Positions 1 to 9,267 of a DNA stretch of 64,000 bases are shown here, piece after piece. Location: NCBI GenBank assembly GCA_001874305.1, contig MPCU01000007.1, positions 62,001-126,000 of the forward strand. The letters are read 5' to 3'. The notes beneath the pieces are model-generated. The model was not told where the DNA came from and ran no database searches. It saw only the letters and a program-made list of their open reading frames with translations. Within the stretch, counting starts at the first letter, position 1; every line of letters starts with the position of its first letter. The translations under genes were made by a program, and so were the position numbers. Origin of the DNA: Bacteriovorax sp. MedPE-SWde. GTDB taxonomy: Bacteria > Bdellovibrionota > Bacteriovoracia > Bacteriovoracales > Bacteriovoracaceae.

Positions 1-458
1 TCTGTTCAATTTTCTGGCTTAAGAAACGTGGTCTAATGCCAGGTCTATGTTCATCAAACGAGTTCATCAGCCGTGACGAAGGTCTTCACTGTGAATTCGC
101 AGTTCTTCTTCACTCTCTTCTTTCTGATGAAGAAAAAGCTTCTCCAGAAACGATTAAGAAGATCATGATGGAAGCAGTAGAAATTGAAAAAGAATTTATC
201 CTTGAGTCTCTTCCTGTATCACTTATTGGTATGAACAAAGAGCTTATGGGTCAATATATTGAGTACGTGGCAGATTTCTGGATGGATAGACTAGGAACAC
301 CAAAACAATACAACACAGAAAACCCATTTGATTGGATGGAGCTTATTTCTCTTGAAGGTAAAACAAACTTCTTCGAGAAAAGAGTATCTGAATATCAAAA
401 ACCGGGTGTACTTACAGACAAGACACTTAACACATTCACACTGGACGCGGAGTTTTAA
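1..458 (+). CDS. nrdB: Ribonucleotide reductase small subunit (R2), 3' part
   Basis: This is the C-terminal part (about 151 codons) of the class Ia ribonucleotide reductase small subunit, which makes the tyrosyl radical used by NrdA. The frame is already open at the window edge (codons from position 3 read [11 protein letters not shown]), so the ATG at 36 is internal and the true start lies upstream. The stretch [11 protein letters not shown] holds the family's iron-ligand E and H residues. [15 protein letters not shown] resembles eukaryotic-type R2 more than E. coli NrdB (from memory of the families). The stop is 2 nt before the nrdA start, so the two are surely co-transcribed. Confidence 0.95.
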   Translation, partial: CSIFWLKKRGLMPGLCSSNEFISRDEGLHCEFAVLLHSLLSDEEKASPETIKKIMMEAVEIEKEFILESLPVSLIGMNKELMGQYIEYVADFWMDRLGTPKQYNTENPFDWMELISLEGKTNFFEKRVSEYQKPGVLTDKTLNTFTLDAEF

Positions 459-460
459 TA

Positions 461-2869
461 ATGTATGTAATGACAAGAAGTGGCGATAGAGAGCCAATTA
501 AATTTGATAAAATTACTGACAGAATCTCAAGCCTTGCATTTGGTTTAGATCCTAAACATGTTGACTCATCAATGATTACTCAAAAAGTAATTGAAGGTAT
601 CTATGATGGAATCACAACTAAAGAACTTGATAATTTAGCAGCTGAAACAGCAGCATACTTAGCAACTACTAACCCTGACTATAATGTTCTAGCTGGTAGA
701 ATTGCAGTATCTAACCTTCACAAAGAAACGAAGGGTTGTTTTTCAGAAAATATTAAAGAAATGTACCACTGGGTAAACCCAAAAACAGGTGAGCATGCTC
801 CTCTAGTTTCAAAAGAACTTTATGAAACAGTTATGGAAAATGCAGAGCTTCTTGATAAAGCACTAATCGACAAAAGAGACTTTAACTACGATTACTTCGG
901 TTTCAAAACTCTTGAGAAGTCATACCTATTAAAAATGGGTGGGATCATCACAGAGAGGCCAGGTCAAATGTTAATGAGAGTTTCAGTTGGTATCCATATG
1001 AATGATATGGATGCTGCGATTGAAACTTATAACTTAATGAGTGAGAAGTTCTTTACACATGCAACTCCTACTCTATTCAACTCAGGAACAACAAAACCAC
1101 AACTTTCAAGTTGTTTCCTACTGACTATGAAGGACGATTCTATTGATGGTATCTACGATACACTCAAGCAAACGGCCCTTATTTCTCAGTCAGCTGGAGG
1201 AATTGGACTTTCAATTCACAATATTCGTGCAAAAGGTTCTCTAATTAAGGGAACAAATGGAACTTCTAACGGAATCGTTCCAATGCTTAGAGTATTCAAC
1301 GATACAGCGAGATATGTTGACCAAGGTGGTGGAAAGCGTAAGGGTTCTTTCGCAGTTTACCTAGAGCCATGGCATGCAGATATCTTTGATTTCTTAGAAA
1401 TGAAGAAGAACACTGGTAAAGAAGAACAAAGAGCAAGAGACCTTTTCTATGCACTTTGGACTCCAGATCTTTTCATGAAGAGAGTTGAAGAAGATGGTGA
1501 GTGGTCACTATTCTGTCCACATGAGTGTCCAGGTTTAGCTGACACTTACGGTGCAGGATTTGAAGAACTATATAATAAGTACGAAAAATCTGGAAAAGCT
1601 AAGAAGACAATTAGAGCTCAAGACCTTTGGTTTGCAGTTCTTGAGTCACAAGTTGAAACTGGTTCTCCTTATATGCTCTACAAAGATGCAGCTAACGAGA
1701 AATCAAACCAGAAGAACCTTGGAACAATTAAGTCTTCTAACCTTTGTACAGAGATCTTAGAATATACTGCTCCTGACGAAGTAGCTGTTTGTAACCTAGC
1801 ATCTGTTGCTCTTAACATGTTTGTTAAAGAAGAGAATGGAAAAGCTGTTTACGATCACGATGCTCTTTATAAAGTTGCATATAGAATGACTCAAAACCTA
1901 AACAGAATCATTGATGTAAATTACTACCCAGTAATTGAGGCAAAGAATTCTAACATGAGACACAGACCAATTGGTCTTGGTGTTCAAGGTCTACAAGATA
2001 CATTCTTCAAGATGAGACTTCCATTTGAAAGTGCTGAAGCGCTTCAACTGAATAACGACATCTTTGAAACAATTTACTTTGCTTCTGTAACAGCTTCAAA
2101 AGATGCTGCAATGAAAGAAGGTCCATACCAAACATATGAAGGATCACCTGCTTCTCAAGGTCTTCTACAATTTGACCTTTGGGGACATAGTGCTCACTCG
2201 GGAAGATGGGACTGGAAAGCGCTTAAGGCAGAAATCAAGGAACACGGAATGAGAAACTCTCTTCTAGTTGCTCCAATGCCTACAGCTTCGACATCTCAAA
2301 TCCTTGGAAATAACGAGTGTTTTGAGCCAATCACTTCAAATATCTATGTAAGACGTGTTCTTTCTGGAGAATTTGCAGTTGTTAATAAATTCCTAGTGAA
2401 GGATCTTATTGATGCAGGTCTATGGGGAGATGATTTAAGAAATGAGATCATTGCTAACAATGGTTCAATTCAATCAATCCAAAGAATTCCAGAAGAACTT
2501 AAGGCCCTATATAAAACAGTATGGGAAGTTAAGCAGAAATCAGTAATTGATATGTCTGCTGGACGTGGTCCTTATATTGATCAAGGTCAATCACTTAACG
2601 TACATATGGAATCACCAAACTTTGGTAAACTTTCATCTATGCACTTCTACGCATGGAAGAAAGGTCTTAAGACAGGTATGTACTACCTAAGATCAAGAGC
2701 AGCAGTTAATGCAGTTCAGTTCACAGTTAAGAACCCTACAACAGAAGCGCCTGCTGAAGCTACAGCAGCTGTAACATCTGCCGAGCTTCAAAAGAAAGCG
2801 GATGAAAGTGTAGCGGCAATGGTTTGTTCAATAGACAACCCAGAAGACTGTGAAGCTTGCGGATCTTAA
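461..2869 (+). CDS. nrdA: Ribonucleoside-diphosphate reductase large subunit (R1)
   Basis: The catalytic subunit reduces NDPs to dNDPs in the cytoplasm. The 802 residues are about the usual length. Residues 1-90 form an ATP-cone ([18 protein letters not shown]), the allosteric activity site. The barrel follows, with the NLCTEI loop (active-site N, C and E) and [15 protein letters not shown]. The C-terminal tail ends [14 protein letters not shown], supplying the flexible redox cysteines reloaded by thioredoxin. The wording of the ATP cone and catalytic loops is of eukaryotic-like class Ia type. It is translated right after nrdB (2-nt gap) and a terminator follows. Confidence 0.97.
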   Translation: MYVMTRSGDREPIKFDKITDRISSLAFGLDPKHVDSSMITQKVIEGIYDGITTKELDNLAAETAAYLATTNPDYNVLAGRIAVSNLHKETKGCFSENIKEMYHWVNPKTGEHAPLVSKELYETVMENAELLDKALIDKRDFNYDYFGFKTLEKSYLLKMGGIITERPGQMLMRVSVGIHMNDMDAAIETYNLMSEKFFTHATPTLFNSGTTKPQLSSCFLLTMKDDSIDGIYDTLKQTALISQSAGGIGLSIHNIRAKGSLIKGTNGTSNGIVPMLRVFNDTARYVDQGGGKRKGSFAVYLEPWHADIFDFLEMKKNTGKEEQRARDLFYALWTPDLFMKRVEEDGEWSLFCPHECPGLADTYGAGFEELYNKYEKSGKAKKTIRAQDLWFAVLESQVETGSPYMLYKDAANEKSNQKNLGTIKSSNLCTEILEYTAPDEVAVCNLASVALNMFVKEENGKAVYDHDALYKVAYRMTQNLNRIIDVNYYPVIEAKNSNMRHRPIGLGVQGLQDTFFKMRLPFESAEALQLNNDIFETIYFASVTASKDAAMKEGPYQTYEGSPASQGLLQFDLWGHSAHSGRWDWKALKAEIKEHGMRNSLLVAPMPTASTSQILGNNECFEPITSNIYVRRVLSGEFAVVNKFLVKDLIDAGLWGDDLRNEIIANNGSIQSIQRIPEELKALYKTVWEVKQKSVIDMSAGRGPYIDQGQSLNVHMESPNFGKLSSMHFYAWKKGLKTGMYYLRSRAAVNAVQFTVKNPTTEAPAEATAAVTSAELQKKADESVAAMVCSIDNPEDCEACGS

Positions 2870-2893
2870 GAAAAAGAAATTAATATAAAAGTT

Positions 2894-2924
2894 AAGGGTC
2901 TCATTTGAGGCCCTTCTTTTTTTG
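2894..2924 (+). terminator. Rho-independent terminator of nrdBA
   Basis: A 9-bp stem (AAGGGTCTC / GAGGCCCTT, one G-T wobble) with an ATTT loop is followed by CTTTTTTT. It lies 25 nt after the nrdA stop. Confidence 0.85.
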
Positions 2925-2949
2925 TGTTTGAAAAATAGGACAAGTGTAA

Positions 2950-3603
2950 ATGGAAAATGAATTTTGGAAGCAGGCCTGGGTTGAAGGAAAGATAGGATTT
3001 CACCAATCTCAATATAATTCAACAATGAGCAATCACTACGATGACCTCCAACTAGAAGACAAGAATGTCTTCATTCCCCTTGCAGGAAAGTCCCTAGATA
3101 TTCTCTACTTTCTCGAAAAAGGCGCTAACGTTACTGCCGTCGAACTATCTGAGTTAGCTTGCGAAGAGTTCTTTAAAGAGAATAAGTTTGATGATCTTCA
3201 AATAGAAAAGCAAGAAGACTTCACTGTCTATAAAACTGGAAATCTCACATACTACTGTGGTGACTTCTTCACGATAAACCCAGAAGATGTAACTCCGATA
3301 GATTTCTACTATGACAGAGCATGTATTGTAGCTCTCCCATATGAAATCAGAACATCATTCTATGACAAAATAGACACTCTCCTATCAAAGCACACTGATA
3401 TCTTTATTCTGACATATTCCCATGAAGGACCTAAAACTTTTGGGCCTCCATTCTATGTCCCAGAAGAAGAAATTCAAAAGGCCTATAGTCTTATGGGATT
3501 TGACCTTGAGTACATCAAATACAATGATACAAAGGCCCAGGGACGCTTCAAAGACGCTGGTCTTGGTAAGATGACTCATATTAAGTGGAAGAGACAGATA
3601 TAG
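2950..3603 (+). CDS. tpm: Thiopurine S-methyltransferase family protein
   Basis: A SAM-dependent methyltransferase of 217 residues, the typical size of bacterial TPMT, which methylates thiols and, in some bacteria, selenium or tellurium compounds. The family pattern is clear: FWKQAWVEGKIGFHQ at the N terminus, then VFIPLAGKSLDILYFLEKG..V.AVELS (SAM-binding motif I and post-I), FYYDRACIVALP and GPPFYVPEEEI. The start ATG has only a weak AGGA about 11 nt upstream. It stands alone between the nrd terminator and a convergent subtilase gene. The natural substrate cannot be told from sequence. Confidence 0.9.
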   Translation: MENEFWKQAWVEGKIGFHQSQYNSTMSNHYDDLQLEDKNVFIPLAGKSLDILYFLEKGANVTAVELSELACEEFFKENKFDDLQIEKQEDFTVYKTGNLTYYCGDFFTINPEDVTPIDFYYDRACIVALPYEIRTSFYDKIDTLLSKHTDIFILTYSHEGPKTFGPPFYVPEEEIQKAYSLMGFDLEYIKYNDTKAQGRFKDAGLGKMTHIKWKRQI

Positions 3604-3623
3604 CTCTAGAGAACATTAAGCAA

Positions 3624-3654
3624 ATCGGGCAAAGAGCTAAGCTCCCTACCCGAT
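3624..3654. terminator. Hairpin between convergent genes
   Basis: ATCGGG at 3624-3629 pairs with CCCGAT at 3649-3654, and an inner GAGC/GCTC stem lies within. It sits between the convergent tpm and subtilase genes. There is no proper U-tract, so it may be a weak bidirectional terminator or only an RNA-stabilising hairpin. Confidence 0.45.
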
Positions 3655-3662
3655 GAATATTA

Positions 3663-5009
3663 TTAAAGTTTAAATTGTGATGGTAAAGGTAGAATCATTC
3701 CAGGAACGACAACTGGACTATGAACAGATTTCTTAGTTGGCATATCAAGGATGTCAATTTTCGCTTGATTAACCGAGTCTGCAACACTTAATGCTAGAGA
3801 AAGGTTAGCAGCTCTTTGAGCTCTATTTGTATTAACGATACCTGAAGTTGTTACCTTAGAAACTAGGAAGTCTTTCTTATCAACAGTTCCCTTAAGAATC
3901 ATTTTAACTTCAAGTGGCGTAAGCTTAGGATTGATGTCTAAGATCTTTCCAGCAACACCTGCAACATATGGAGCAGCTTGTGATGTTCCAGAAACTTCAA
4001 TGTACTCATTTCCTGGAGCAGCAGATTCAATTGCAACACCTGGAGCAGCAACATCTACCATCTTATCTCCGTAGTTTGAAAAAGATGCTAGAGAGTTAAA
4101 TCCAACAGTCGCAGCAACAGTGATAACATTATTACCTTTTAGGTTTGCTGGAGAAGTTCCAAACTCATCATTATTAAGACCATCATTTCCAGCAGCAAAA
4201 ACAAATAGAGTTCTTGGAGCAGCATCAAGCATTTTTGATCCATGCTTAATTAGTGATTTAATAAAGTAAGTCGCATACTTCTTAGTATTTTCTTCTGAAG
4301 GATCTTTTCTCATGATTGTCTTATAAACAGTCTTGATGATCATTTCAGCTTGAGGATAACCTGTACCGAATGAACCATTAGCAACAACCATTTTATGTGA
4401 ATCAACATATGCTGCAATCTCTTCCATCATTCCCATTTGTTGAGAAGCTAGAAGATCAATACCTTTTTTTACGAGAGTATCGATAAGTCCTTTATCAGTT
4501 GTTCCTTCATAAGACTTTTGTCCTGGAAGTTTAACTTCAGTAGGAATTAACTTAACAGCTTGAATCGTAGAGTCTTCAGACATTCTTGCTGAAATTCCTG
4601 CAACGTGTGTTCCGTGCATGAAGTTACCATAGATAGAAAGCTTCTTTATGAACTCTTCATTCTTAACTTGTTCTCTTAACCACTCTAGCTCTTCAGGAGT
4701 TACTGTCCCTCTAATCGCCTTTGCTTGAACTGAAAAGAACTTCTTAATATCATCATTAAGAGTTCCAAGGTAGCTGTAGTCGATAACTTGATTATTTGAT
4801 TCTGCAAAGTTCCAACCATGAATATCATCTTCATATCCGTTACGGTCTTCGTCTCTTCCGTTATCAGCAATTTCAAGAGCATTAATCCATGCTTTTGGAG
4901 CGATTAGCTCATGCTTCATATCCGTACCAGAATCGATTATTGCAATATTTGCAGCGTTAGTACTAAAAGTAGAAAGTAATAGTGCACTTGCGAGTATTTT
5001 GAAATTCAA
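3663..5009 (-). CDS. Secreted subtilisin-like serine protease (S8)
   Basis: An exported S8 protease of 448 residues. A signal peptide (about 1-20, ending STNAA) leads almost directly into the catalytic domain. The triad is D26 (AIIDSG), H132 (MHGTHVAGIS) and S343 (SGTSQAAPYVAG), with the oxyanion Asn in AAGNDG. No propeptide is visible between signal and catalytic domain, unusual for secreted subtilases. An insertion of about 60 residues separates the Asp and His motifs. The start is TTG at 5009, preceded by a strong AAGGAGG about 6 nt upstream; no ATG competes. The last 60 residues contain no recognised sorting tag. The gene is monocistronic and divergent from the dehydrogenase gene. Confidence 0.92.
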   Translation of the reverse strand: MNFKILASALLLSTFSTNAANIAIIDSGTDMKHELIAPKAWINALEIADNGRDEDRNGYEDDIHGWNFAESNNQVIDYSYLGTLNDDIKKFFSVQAKAIRGTVTPEELEWLREQVKNEEFIKKLSIYGNFMHGTHVAGISARMSEDSTIQAVKLIPTEVKLPGQKSYEGTTDKGLIDTLVKKGIDLLASQQMGMMEEIAAYVDSHKMVVANGSFGTGYPQAEMIIKTVYKTIMRKDPSEENTKKYATYFIKSLIKHGSKMLDAAPRTLFVFAAGNDGLNNDEFGTSPANLKGNNVITVAATVGFNSLASFSNYGDKMVDVAAPGVAIESAAPGNEYIEVSGTSQAAPYVAGVAGKILDINPKLTPLEVKMILKGTVDKKDFLVSKVTTSGIVNTNRAQRAANLSLALSVADSVNQAKIDILDMPTKKSVHSPVVVPGMILPLPSQFKL

Positions 5010-5146
5010 CCTCGGCCTCCTTGCTAAGCTTGGTATTTTTACTTAAAATTTATTCAACTTTATAATGTTGCCAAGCTATTTTATTTTTGTAAATAAAAAA
5101 TCAGCAACTTAACTATTACAAAAACTAACACCTGAGGCATAAATCA

Positions 5147-6118
5147 ATGGCAAAAATATTTTGTACAAAGACAATTACAGAGAGTTCATTTAAATCCCTT
5201 GAGCAAAAAGGTCATGAAATCGTTACTTGGGACGATCTCAACAAAGGGCCAATAGATAGGCAAACACTTATATCTAGCGCTAAAGACTGTGAAGGTCTTA
5301 TTACAATGCTGAGTGACAAAATTGACGAAGAACTTCTAGAACAATGCCCCAACTTAAAGGTCATTTCTCAATATGCTGTTGGTTACAATAATATCGACAC
5401 CGCTGCGACAAAGAAAAGAGGAATTGTCGTTACTAATACTCCTGATGTTCTAACTCATGCAACGGCTGAACTGGCCTTTGCTCTTTTAATATCATGTGCT
5501 CGAAAAATTGTTCAAGCAGCAAAGAATGTTGAAGAAGATAAGTGGAAAGGGTGGGAGCCCAAAGGGTTTCTTGGGAAGTCTCTTAAAGATACTACAGTGG
5601 GTATCATTGGCGCCGGAAGAATTGGATCCAGTTTCGCAAAGATGTGCCATGGGGCATTTGACTCTAATATTCTCTACTACTCAAGAACTAAGAAACCAGA
5701 TCTAGAAAGTGACCTTGACGCAAAGAAAGCAGATCTCAAAGAGCTCTTACAAAACTCAGATGTAATTTCTCTACATTGCCCATTAAGTGATGAAACTAAA
5801 CTCTTACTAGATAAAGAGACTCTGTCGTATTGTAAGAAAGATGCCATTATCATAAATACAGCAAGAGGAGAGGTTATAAATCAGGATGACCTTATTGAAC
5901 TTCTCGAGCAGGGACACTTCCATAGTATTGGAATGGATGTCACAACTCCTGAGCCACTTCCCCATTCAAGCAAACTAAAGTCCTTTGAAAATGTCCTCAT
6001 CATTCCACATATTGGCTCTGCCACAGAGACAGCAAGAAAGGATATGAGTGATCTAGTTTGCAAAAATATTGAAAATGTTCTTGAAAACCTGAGTCCTCTG
6101 ACTCCAATAACTTACTGA
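5147..6118 (+). CDS. D-2-hydroxyacid dehydrogenase (glyoxylate/hydroxypyruvate reductase type)
   Basis: An NAD(P)H-dependent D-isomer-specific 2-hydroxyacid dehydrogenase of 323 residues, the standard family length. The Rossmann motif is VGIIGAGRIG near residue 148. The catalytic set follows: R in INTARGEVI, E in TPEPLP and H in IPHIGSAT. The likely substrates are glyoxylate or hydroxypyruvate, by analogy with GhrB/GyaR, but the family is broad. A GAGG lies 9 nt before the ATG. The gene stands alone. Confidence 0.9.
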   Translation: MAKIFCTKTITESSFKSLEQKGHEIVTWDDLNKGPIDRQTLISSAKDCEGLITMLSDKIDEELLEQCPNLKVISQYAVGYNNIDTAATKKRGIVVTNTPDVLTHATAELAFALLISCARKIVQAAKNVEEDKWKGWEPKGFLGKSLKDTTVGIIGAGRIGSSFAKMCHGAFDSNILYYSRTKKPDLESDLDAKKADLKELLQNSDVISLHCPLSDETKLLLDKETLSYCKKDAIIINTARGEVINQDDLIELLEQGHFHSIGMDVTTPEPLPHSSKLKSFENVLIIPHIGSATETARKDMSDLVCKNIENVLENLSPLTPITY

Positions 6119-6221
6119 TATTACACAATTGACAAAAAAAGGGTGGCATAAAGTGGAAATAGGCCTATAATTTTTAATATATTTAATAAAGAATTTTATT
6201 TATTAGCCCTATGGAGTTCAT

Positions 6222-6902
6222 ATGAAGCAAACAGTATTAATCGTCGATGACTGTGAGGATATGAGAGAACTTGTTTCCAAGATTCTTGACCCTCAATATG
6301 AAGTTGTTACTGTCGGTACTGCTGAAGCAGGATTAGCAAAGGCATGGGAAATCAAGCCTCACCTAATTATACTAGATATTATGCTTGATGATGCCAGTGG
6401 GTACGAACTTTGTAGCCAAATCAAATCAATGGAGGAATTAAAGAATACTCCAATTATCTTTATTTCATCTAAGACTGGGCCTAATTCAAGAATTACAGGA
6501 TATAAGCTTGGAGCGGTTCACTACCTTGAAAAACCATTCGAGCCTGAAGAGCTAAGAGCAATTATCCAGACAGTATTAAGTAATTTAAAAACAGAGTCTG
6601 TTCTCGAAACTATAGACTATACAGATATATCTCTGAATATTCCTTCTCAAGAAGTCTCTATAAGAGGTGATAAAATTCACTTCACTTCAAGTGAGTTTAA
6701 AATAATCCATTTACTACTAAAGAATAATCAACGCGTACTTTCAAGAGAGTCAATCTTGAATCACATTGCGCCAGATAATCACAAGGTAAATGATAGAATG
6801 ATTGACACATATATTAGCTCAATAAGAAGAAAGATTAAGCCTTCAAGTTTTGCAATAAAGTCAGTCTACGGTGAAGGGTATAAGATTATACAACTCTCTT
6901 AA
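6222..6902 (+). CDS. OmpR/PhoB-family response regulator
   Basis: A two-component response regulator of 226 residues. The receiver domain (about 1-120) has the acidic pair VDDCED, phospho-acceptor D in HLIILDIMLDD, the switch residue in FISSKTG and K in LEKPFEPEE. A winged-helix DNA-binding domain (about 130-226) shows FTSSEFKIIHLLL, VLSRESIL and VYGEGYKI. No sensor kinase is adjacent, so the partner is encoded elsewhere. A GGAG lies 7 nt before the ATG. A terminator follows. Confidence 0.93.
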   Translation: MKQTVLIVDDCEDMRELVSKILDPQYEVVTVGTAEAGLAKAWEIKPHLIILDIMLDDASGYELCSQIKSMEELKNTPIIFISSKTGPNSRITGYKLGAVHYLEKPFEPEELRAIIQTVLSNLKTESVLETIDYTDISLNIPSQEVSIRGDKIHFTSSEFKIIHLLLKNNQRVLSRESILNHIAPDNHKVNDRMIDTYISSIRRKIKPSSFAIKSVYGEGYKIIQLS

Positions 6903-6934
6903 AAATGAATCAATTTTACTTTCGCAAATAAACT

Positions 6935-6963
6935 AAGGGCCTCGTTAATCGAGGTCTTTTTTT
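6935..6963 (+). terminator. Rho-independent terminator
   Basis: A stem AAGGGCCTCG / CGAGGTCTTT (two G-T wobbles) with a TTAAT loop is followed by a T-rich tract. It ends the OmpR-type regulator transcript. Confidence 0.8.
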
Positions 6964-7015
6964 ATTTTATGATCTAATCTTCATAGTATTTTATAGTTTA
7001 TTAAGCATCCGACCT

Positions 7016-7028
7016 CATAATCAAACCA
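7016..7028 (+). promoter_or_regulatory. -10 box placed for a leaderless transcript
   Basis: CATAAT at 7016-7021 is followed by a 6-nt gap and the ATG at 7028. No Shine-Dalgarno sequence is visible. No convincing -35 is seen. Transcription would start at or next to the A of ATG. Confidence 0.45.
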
Positions 7029-7645
7029 TGAAAGAAAATCAAATCATCGTTATAGACGATAGTCACGACATTGGAAGATTACTACTACATTGCTTACAGG
7101 ATAGAGAGGATAGTAATATTCTCTATTTTCAAGACCCCGCAAGCGCCTTAGACTTTCTAACCTTTAATAAATTCAAAGGCAACAAATGGCTCATTGTTGA
7201 CGTTATGATGCCAAAGATGAATGGCCTCGAATTTATTGTAAGATCAAAAGAAATCGATCCAAACTATAAAGTATGTATTCTAACTGGTAATAGAGACGAG
7301 AAAACAATTGAAGATGCTTTTAGCCTAGGTATTTGTGAGTATATTTTTAAAGATAAAACAAAGGATGAAATCATTTGGAAAATTAACTCTCTAATAGATA
7401 ATGAGGTTAAACAAACCCCAGAGTTTATAGAGTTATATGAAGTCAGTGAAGTTATTAATAGCTACAAAGTTAAGAATAGAATTGGTAAGAAATTAATCCT
7501 TGAGACATTAGAAGAATTGCCGATACATTCCCTTGTTAACATTCCCGGTCCCAAGGGCCAGGGACATCTCTATCGCGTAGAAAAATGTGATCTTCTCGAT
7601 CGTGGTGCTCTTATAACCTGTCGGGGTATTAAGAACGCTTCATAG
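7028..7645 (+). CDS. Response regulator with unrecognised C-terminal domain
   Basis: A 205-residue protein whose N-terminal receiver domain (about 1-125) has IDDSHD, phospho-acceptor D in WLIVDVMMPKMNG, T in CILTGN and K in YIFKDK. The C-terminal 75 residues, containing LPIHSLVNIPGPKGQGHLYRVEKCDLLDRGALITCRG, split here only by eye into two strands-rich blocks, match no DNA-binding or enzyme domain I recognise. The output may be protein interaction. The 3' end overlaps the convergent subtilase gene by 17 nt. There is no Shine-Dalgarno sequence; see the -10 box just upstream. Confidence 0.85.
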   Translation: MKENQIIVIDDSHDIGRLLLHCLQDREDSNILYFQDPASALDFLTFNKFKGNKWLIVDVMMPKMNGLEFIVRSKEIDPNYKVCILTGNRDEKTIEDAFSLGICEYIFKDKTKDEIIWKINSLIDNEVKQTPEFIELYEVSEVINSYKVKNRIGKKLILETLEELPIHSLVNIPGPKGQGHLYRVEKCDLLDRGALITCRGIKNAS

Positions 7646-9026
7646 ATAATTTAGTTGATAGAATAAAAGCAAAACATAGAATTAGGAATGATCCAAAGTA
7701 GTTCTTTTGAGATCTTGATCTATCCTCTATAGTTCCACATGCTCCACCTCCGCCTTTCGTTGTTTGTACAGTCGTACTTACACTTGAGAAACCTCCAACG
7801 ACAACAGGGTCATCATAGCGAAAACTAGCGTCAGCAATTTCAGACCTGGCCTCTATAACTGCTTCAAAAGCATCTACTGTTCCTCTTGAACAATTCGCAT
7901 TTTGACAAAGAAATGATTGAGAAGTTCTAGCTAAGATATCCTTAACTTGATCAGAATAAAGATTCGGATTTTCAGAAAAAACCATGGCGGCCGCTGCACT
8001 TATAAAACCTGCAGACATAGACGTTCCACTCATCGACTTATAGCTTTCACCAGAAGGAGAATTATACCCAGAATTAACTGTTGAATAAATTATATCTCCA
8101 GGTGCGCTGATATCAACGATCTTTCCGTAATTAGTATAATTAGATTCACCAACAGAAGTATTGACTGCTCCAACTCTAAATACTCCTCTACAATTTGCAG
8201 GTGTATAATCCATAGAATCTATACTTGAGCCATCATTACCGGCGGATACAACAACTACAGAGCCTCTAGAGTTTGCATAATCAACGGCCTCTTGCATGTA
8301 TCTACTACATTGTCCTTTTCCACCAAGACTTAAATTAATTACTTTTGCGGGATAACTATTTGAAGGTGTACCAGAAACGGAACCACCTGCGGCCCAGCGT
8401 ACAGCATCTGCGATATCTGAGGTTTGCCCACCACATGGCCCTAAAACTCTTAATGGTAGAATACGAATATTAGTTCCTGCTCCAGCAACACCTACGCCAT
8501 TATTTGATCTAGCTGCAATGATGCCGGCTATGTGCGTACCATGCCATGAAGATGAGCTATTGCCAGAACATGCAACAGAATAATCACCATAGTCTCCAGG
8601 GTCAGTTGCATCTGAGTCTCGACCTCCACCATCTCTTGCATTTGTAGTGTCAGAAATAAAGTCATAACCGCCTACTACAATTGAATTAAGCTCGGAGTGA
8701 TTTGTCATTCCTGTATCTACAACTGCGACAGTTACCTGTGCTCCTGAGGATACTTCAGACTTGGCCCTTGAAAATGTATCATTTAAATAATTAACCATTG
8801 CCCACTGCTGTGAATATAGTGGGTCGTTACTGTAGCCGTGTCTATGTAAAACACGATCTTCTTCGACATATTCAATTTCATTTCCTTCCGTAGAAATAGA
8901 AATTGCGTTAAGCTGTCTTGGGTCAATTTTTGTTTTTTGCATTCTTCCTGAACGGTACTTAACAATAAAATTCCCAAAGACTTGTTGTGTACAAAGACAC
9001 ACTAATAGAAAAATCCATCTTTCCAT
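7629..9026 (-). CDS. Secreted subtilase with C-terminal Cys-TM-basic sorting-like tag
   Basis: An exported S8 protease. I chose the ATG at 9026 because AAGGAAGAGAG precedes it and the protein then begins with a clean signal peptide (MERWIFLLVCLCTQQVFG); the frame stays open to 9074. A prodomain-like segment (about 20-90) precedes the catalytic domain, with D104 (VAVVDTG), H162 (WHGTHIAGII), N in SAGNDG and S336 (SGTSMSAG). Several paired cysteines suggest disulfides. The C terminus (425-465) has the build of a sorting signal: GGGGACGTI, a hydrophobic span of about 15 residues, then KLSMKRS. The other subtilase here lacks this tag. Confidence 0.9.
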   Translation of the reverse strand: MERWIFLLVCLCTQQVFGNFIVKYRSGRMQKTKIDPRQLNAISISTEGNEIEYVEEDRVLHRHGYSNDPLYSQQWAMVNYLNDTFSRAKSEVSSGAQVTVAVVDTGMTNHSELNSIVVGGYDFISDTTNARDGGGRDSDATDPGDYGDYSVACSGNSSSSWHGTHIAGIIAARSNNGVGVAGAGTNIRILPLRVLGPCGGQTSDIADAVRWAAGGSVSGTPSNSYPAKVINLSLGGKGQCSRYMQEAVDYANSRGSVVVVSAGNDGSSIDSMDYTPANCRGVFRVGAVNTSVGESNYTNYGKIVDISAPGDIIYSTVNSGYNSPSGESYKSMSGTSMSAGFISAAAAMVFSENPNLYSDQVKDILARTSQSFLCQNANCSRGTVDAFEAVIEARSEIADASFRYDDPVVVGGFSSVSTTVQTTKGGGGACGTIEDRSRSQKNYFGSFLILCFAFILSTKLSMKRS

Positions 9027-9267
9027 TCTCTCTTCCTTGATCTCACTTTCTCTATCCAACTTCCTGTCAGACACTTATATAATAGCACATATCGTGCCAA
9101 GAAAGGCTTCTGAGAAGCTTCCTGATTACCAGACCCTACATAACTGACAAGTTTCCTTTTGACCCTACCAATGGCAAAATGCGCCAGAATTTTGACCTCA
9201 TATTTAATATACAAGAATTGCGTATCACTATAGAATAGAAACATACTCAGACATCTTGGAGAAATAA

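Noticed and set aside
6129-6171. TTGACA at 6129 with TATAAT at 6166 as the promoter of the OmpR-type regulator
   Set aside because: The spacer would be 31 nt, too long for a sigma-70 promoter. The -10 alone may still be used.
9002-9244. Upstream minus-strand ORF and the long N-terminal extension (to 9074) of the second subtilase
   Set aside because: The ATG at 9026 has a good ribosome site and gives a clean signal peptide. The upstream frame has neither and lies in the promoter region.
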